Origin: Symbiodinium natans
Taxonomy: Eukaryota > Sar > Dinophyceae > Suessiales > Symbiodiniaceae
Direction of reading: 5' to 3'
Length of the DNA: 64,000 nucleotides
Assembly (NCBI GenBank): GCA_905221605.1
Contig: CAJNDS010001024.1
Span: 459,501-523,500 of the forward strand
Shown: piece by piece, positions 60,433 to 64,000 of the stretch
How positions within the stretch are numbered: position 1 is the first letter of the stretch
How the letters are laid out: every line of letters begins with the position of its first letter
Notes under the pieces: model-generated
Seen by the model: only the letters and a program-made list of their open reading frames with translations
What the model was told of the DNA's origin: nothing
Database searches by the model: none
Position numbers and translations under genes: made by a program

Positions 60433-63400
60433 TTTTCTTTCTGTCCTGTACCTCTCTCGGCCCCCTGTCCTCCGATGTCGAGGCCCAGTCTTGGAACCCC
60501 TGATATCCAAGCCCTCCAGCCAAATGTCCACAAATCAGGCACAACTCTTAAGCAGCTCTGATCTGCTGGCATAGGGAACCCTGAGCCCACAGCCTGCATC
60601 TTCTGCCACTTCGCTTCGGAGAGGCGCTCTTTCGGCGACTGGCAGCGGAGATGCAGGGCAGAGATGACCGAAACCCGGCGTGAACATTCTACTCACATTC
60701 CCAGCTGCGCAGCGGGGGCTTGCATCGGTATCTCGACAATGGCTAGCGAAAAAAGTAGACATTCAGCACTGAGGACTGCAGACCAAGCCCGCAAGTAGCT
60801 AAACCCTAACCATTCGACTCTGCCGGCACCTGATTCTTTACGAACTCCTCGTATCTGTCCAGCGCAAGCCAGAAGACACCTTAGGGGGCAACCCGATGGA
60901 AGAAGCCGCGGCCATACTTCCAATCTGGTCACACACGCAGCGGCTGGAACGAGATTTAGCAGTGGACACCAACAAAACCTCACCTCACTGGTTGCACCAA
61001 GCAGCTGAGCATGCAAGAAAATGCACGATGCCGCTCATTCTCGGCAGAGAACAGGGCATGCGTGCCCACTTGCTGGTGGAGCTCAGGAAAGAACCTCTTC
61101 ATCCCACACTGCCCAGCGCAGCGCTCAGCGGGTTCATTTCGGGCTACTGCACTCAAGGCGAGGGCTGAGCTGAGGGTCTCTTCATGCGGAACAGCCACAA
61201 CCTAAGGACAACCTAACCTCCGCCCCCCCCCCCCACCCCCAGTGCCTCTCCAGCTGTTCCATTATCTCCTCACCTGGGGTGATGTCTCTCCAATGGAGCG
61301 GATGAGGGGTGCTTTCAGCCCTTCAGGGCTTTCATGCTCGGGGCGCGGCCAGAGGTTATGTCGCTGCTCAGCACCCTGCGGATCAGCTGCTTGGTGTCCT
61401 GGGCTCGGGTTGAGAACGCAGGAAGTTGCGCGGCGCCGAAGACTGTTACAAGCTTACGGCATAGGGGAAGGTGCTTTTGGAAAAACTGCGCGCAGATCTT
61501 GCAGAGAGCTCCTGGGTCTGTTCATCGGCCTTCGGACAACGGGGAGGTATAATTCGCCCTTCCGATTGGAAGTGGACTTGCAGTTTGGTGGTGTATGGCT
61601 TCTCGATGTAGATTTGCGAAGCCATTTGCAATCTGAGGGCATGAGTGATTACGGCAAACGGAAGGCTTTTGATGACAAAAATGGGGCTTTCACGGCGCTT
61701 GCATGCTACATCTACTTTACAACGCACTTCGCGCTTTTCGTGCACTCGGGCCTTAGGGGTATGCGCAAGGGCGAGACGGTTGAGCAGCTTCTGCAACCCT
61801 TCTTACAACTGTTAGCTCAGGTCCTTTCCTGAATACATCCCAGTTGCTGCTCCACTTGGATACGGCTTGGGCAGGAAGAAGAACTGCAGCAGCCTTTCCT
61901 GAAGCCCAAGCCGACTGCTCGCTCAACTTTCATTCCCCTGCCTTTAGGGCAGGGGACCCCTTCAACCTCAGAACCCCATTGCCTGCGTGAGATTCTTGAG
62001 CTGGAAGGCATCGGTGGCTTCCTTTGCCGCAATATCACATGGCTCCGTGCAGATAGGAAAAGGGTCGTCCCTGTAGGAGGGCTCAGGCCTTCCGATGCGT
62101 CACCCTTGCACAAGCTCCATGTGGGTTTGGTGGGTGTTTCTGTGACCCCGAGGCGCAGGGACCTTTGAGAGAAATAACGGCCAACAGAAGCCCAGATGCA
62201 CAGCAGCGTGTGCGAATCACCTCGGGCAGGGCCTCCTCTGCGATGAACTCCTCCGCGTCCGCATCGCAAGAACCCAAGAGGCTTCAGAAGCTTGAAGGTA
62301 CTCAAGGAGGCTCTCGCCCCTGCAAATCTCTTGCCTTAAGTCCCTAAACCCTTTTACAGTCTTTGGAGCCTCTTCTTTCTTTTGGGGAGATTGCCTGGCA
62401 AGCCCTGGCTCATAAGCCCTGACATTGCACGTTGACAAGGGGAGAGGCCAAAAATGGCCCTGCTCGAGAACAAAAGAACCCCCACTCTTACTTGCACTTC
62501 CTGAGTTCCGAATTCCGACTCTTGTCAGGCAATCGGTCAGCTACTGCGACTTCCGAAATCGGTAAAACATACAATCAACACATCGGACTGCTACGCAAAT
62601 TTGGAAGCACCTGCTCTGTGTGACGCGCACAACCGCTCCTCTGCATTCAGTTTGGACTGCAGGCACCGCGCATACTGGTACACAAAGCCGCAGCATTCCG
62701 CAAACTCCTTCGCGACTCGGGCTTGAAAGTTCTGAGACTGACGTTGCAAAGTGCCGTTGGAATATCTCCTAAAAGTCCCCGACCCCCAGCTTTGCTGAGT
62801 CTTGAACCACTACCAGAAGATCCTGCATTTCAAATCTGACGCCCCCTCAAGGTGCCTTTATAGCCTTTGCCAATGCCGTCGCTGGGAGGAGGAAGGTGTC
62901 CTGAGCAGTCAGCATCATGAATCTAATCATGAAACCATGCTACCCCGGCTCAGTGGGCAAGGTAAGGCCATACGACTGCAACGTCGCGTGCAGGAAACAT
63001 CTGGAGTCCAACGATTGATTGCGGTTCAACGATTGATTGCGGTTGGGTCAAGTACGCCTACTTCATGCCCACATGCCTCCTTGCATGAATGCCAGCTTTA
63101 CGGACGATGGTACAAAGTACTGACCTTACTGTACGTCCAGGGTCGTTGAACTGAACGGAGATCATTGTGCAGGTATGCTGGAAGGACGTGAAAAGCGAGA
63201 TCTCCGCCCAGAATTCAAAGTCCTTGGATGTTTCATTCAGAAGCTGTTGCAGCTGCGCAAGCCATTGCGCAACAGATCAACATTTTATCATGGACAACTC
63301 GAACGCGATAATTGGCAACAACTGACCCGGCATGCTGAAATCTCATCTCACCCTGCGTGCGGCCATGCGACCGCGAGTGTTATGTTTATGATGTCACTGT

Positions 63401-64000
63401 CGACTTCTTCCTGCAACAGCACTGCGGCACAGTACTGCATGTATGTCTGGCTTTGACAAGCTGCCACACTTTAGAAAGGTGAAAAACCCTGCCAAAGATG
63501 CTGCCAAAAAAACCTAACTCCCAAGGCCAGGACCTATCAATGGCACATATTGGCAAGTTTTCTTGAGGATTTTAAAATACAGGTTGCGCACATGTTTATA
63601 GCTTGGATGGGTTCCCCTGGGGAACTTGCAGACCCGTGTTTCCCAAGTTTGTGACGGAGTCGATATTGTAAAGTTGCAAGCTGTGGATTCAGACTTCTAT
63701 CGATGCCAGTGTCTTCCAAGTCGGCTTCACGCCTCTCATCGCTTTGGTACCCAAGCGTGCGAGATCATGGCGAAGCACGCTCCAGCAGCTAAAGCAGCTT
63801 GCCACTGCATCTCAATACAACAAGTAACCAGATCACACCACGAAGCAGTTTGCCACTGCGCCCACGCACTACTTTGTAGACGGCAACATCTGGCAAGTTT
63901 GCTTCGACAATAGACAAGACGGCACGTCCCCAGGGCCTGATACAGACCAGGACCGGGCATGTACCTCAGCCAAGGATGCAACACTGCCCAGCTCCAAAAC
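60433..64000. other. Right end, no assigned gene
   Basis: The longest open frame is plus 61242-61832 (starts at GTG; 196 codons; reads FRLEVDLQFGGVWLLDVDLR later), no motif recognised. A minus-strand acidic segment at about 62221-62271 (DADAEEFIAEEALPE, ending at a GT donor) looks like an exon but its plus complement does too. Nothing else supported. Confidence 0.3.
63009..63044. repeat. Perfect 18-bp tandem duplication
   Basis: Two identical copies of CAACGATTGATTGCGGTT. Confidence 0.97.

Noticed and set aside
59832-60561. ORFs with poly-Ser, poly-Leu/Phe, poly-Lys and poly-Glu
   Set aside because: All arise from the TTC/TTA polypyrimidine tract; no flanking gene evidence.

Overview
The window looks like nuclear DNA of a dinoflagellate. 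Three things point there. Genes are cut into very short exons whose introns mostly begin with GC or GA instead of GT, always ending in AG. Degenerate TTTAGGG (plant/dinoflagellate-type telomere) motifs are scattered throughout. Every gene I can reconstruct lies on the minus strand, like the unidirectional gene arrays of dinoflagellates. No bacterial operons, rRNA, tRNA, CRISPR or intact transposons were seen. Single-frame ORFs hide these genes, so I rebuilt them exon by exon by matching reading phase across introns to known family motifs.

Layout, left to right, all minus strand. (1) 11-5242: an eIF4G-type translation initiation factor with a near-complete MIF4G domain spread over many exons (two of 21 and 27 nt); its 3' end runs off the left edge. 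(2) 6548-9629: a protein with a cyclic-nucleotide-binding (cNMP) domain followed by a Tyr/Gly/Asn/Gln-rich, prion-like tail and no kinase domain. (3) 11995-15154: a complete ten-exon gene for a type II membrane glycosyltransferase of family GT8 (glycogenin-like), 545 residues, all phases consistent. (4) 15674-20626: a second, larger cNMP-binding gene resembling the regulatory half of cGMP-dependent protein kinase, reconstructed only in part. (5) 26518-28702: a small protein with a PPPGLE motif and a Gln-rich C-terminal half; a 320-bp TACA microsatellite sits in its intron. (6) 41235-42137: an intronless-looking coiled-coil protein with an internal duplication.

The rest (about 20.6-26.5 kb, 28.7-41.2 kb and most of 42.2-64 kb) has low exon density. 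It holds isolated exon-like segments, including a possible SET-domain exon near 32.5 kb and a Nudix-box exon on the plus strand near 57.1 kb. It also holds long microsatellites (AT tract at 34.9-35.4 kb, CA tract at 51.8-52.0 kb, TTC pyrimidine tract at 60.1-60.4 kb) and a 341-bp segmental duplication (50.4 and 51.5 kb).

The genes do not form one pathway. Translation initiation, cyclic-nucleotide sensing and Golgi glycosylation are neighbours by position only. The two cNMP genes flank the glycosyltransferase and may be an old local duplication, but I cannot test that here.
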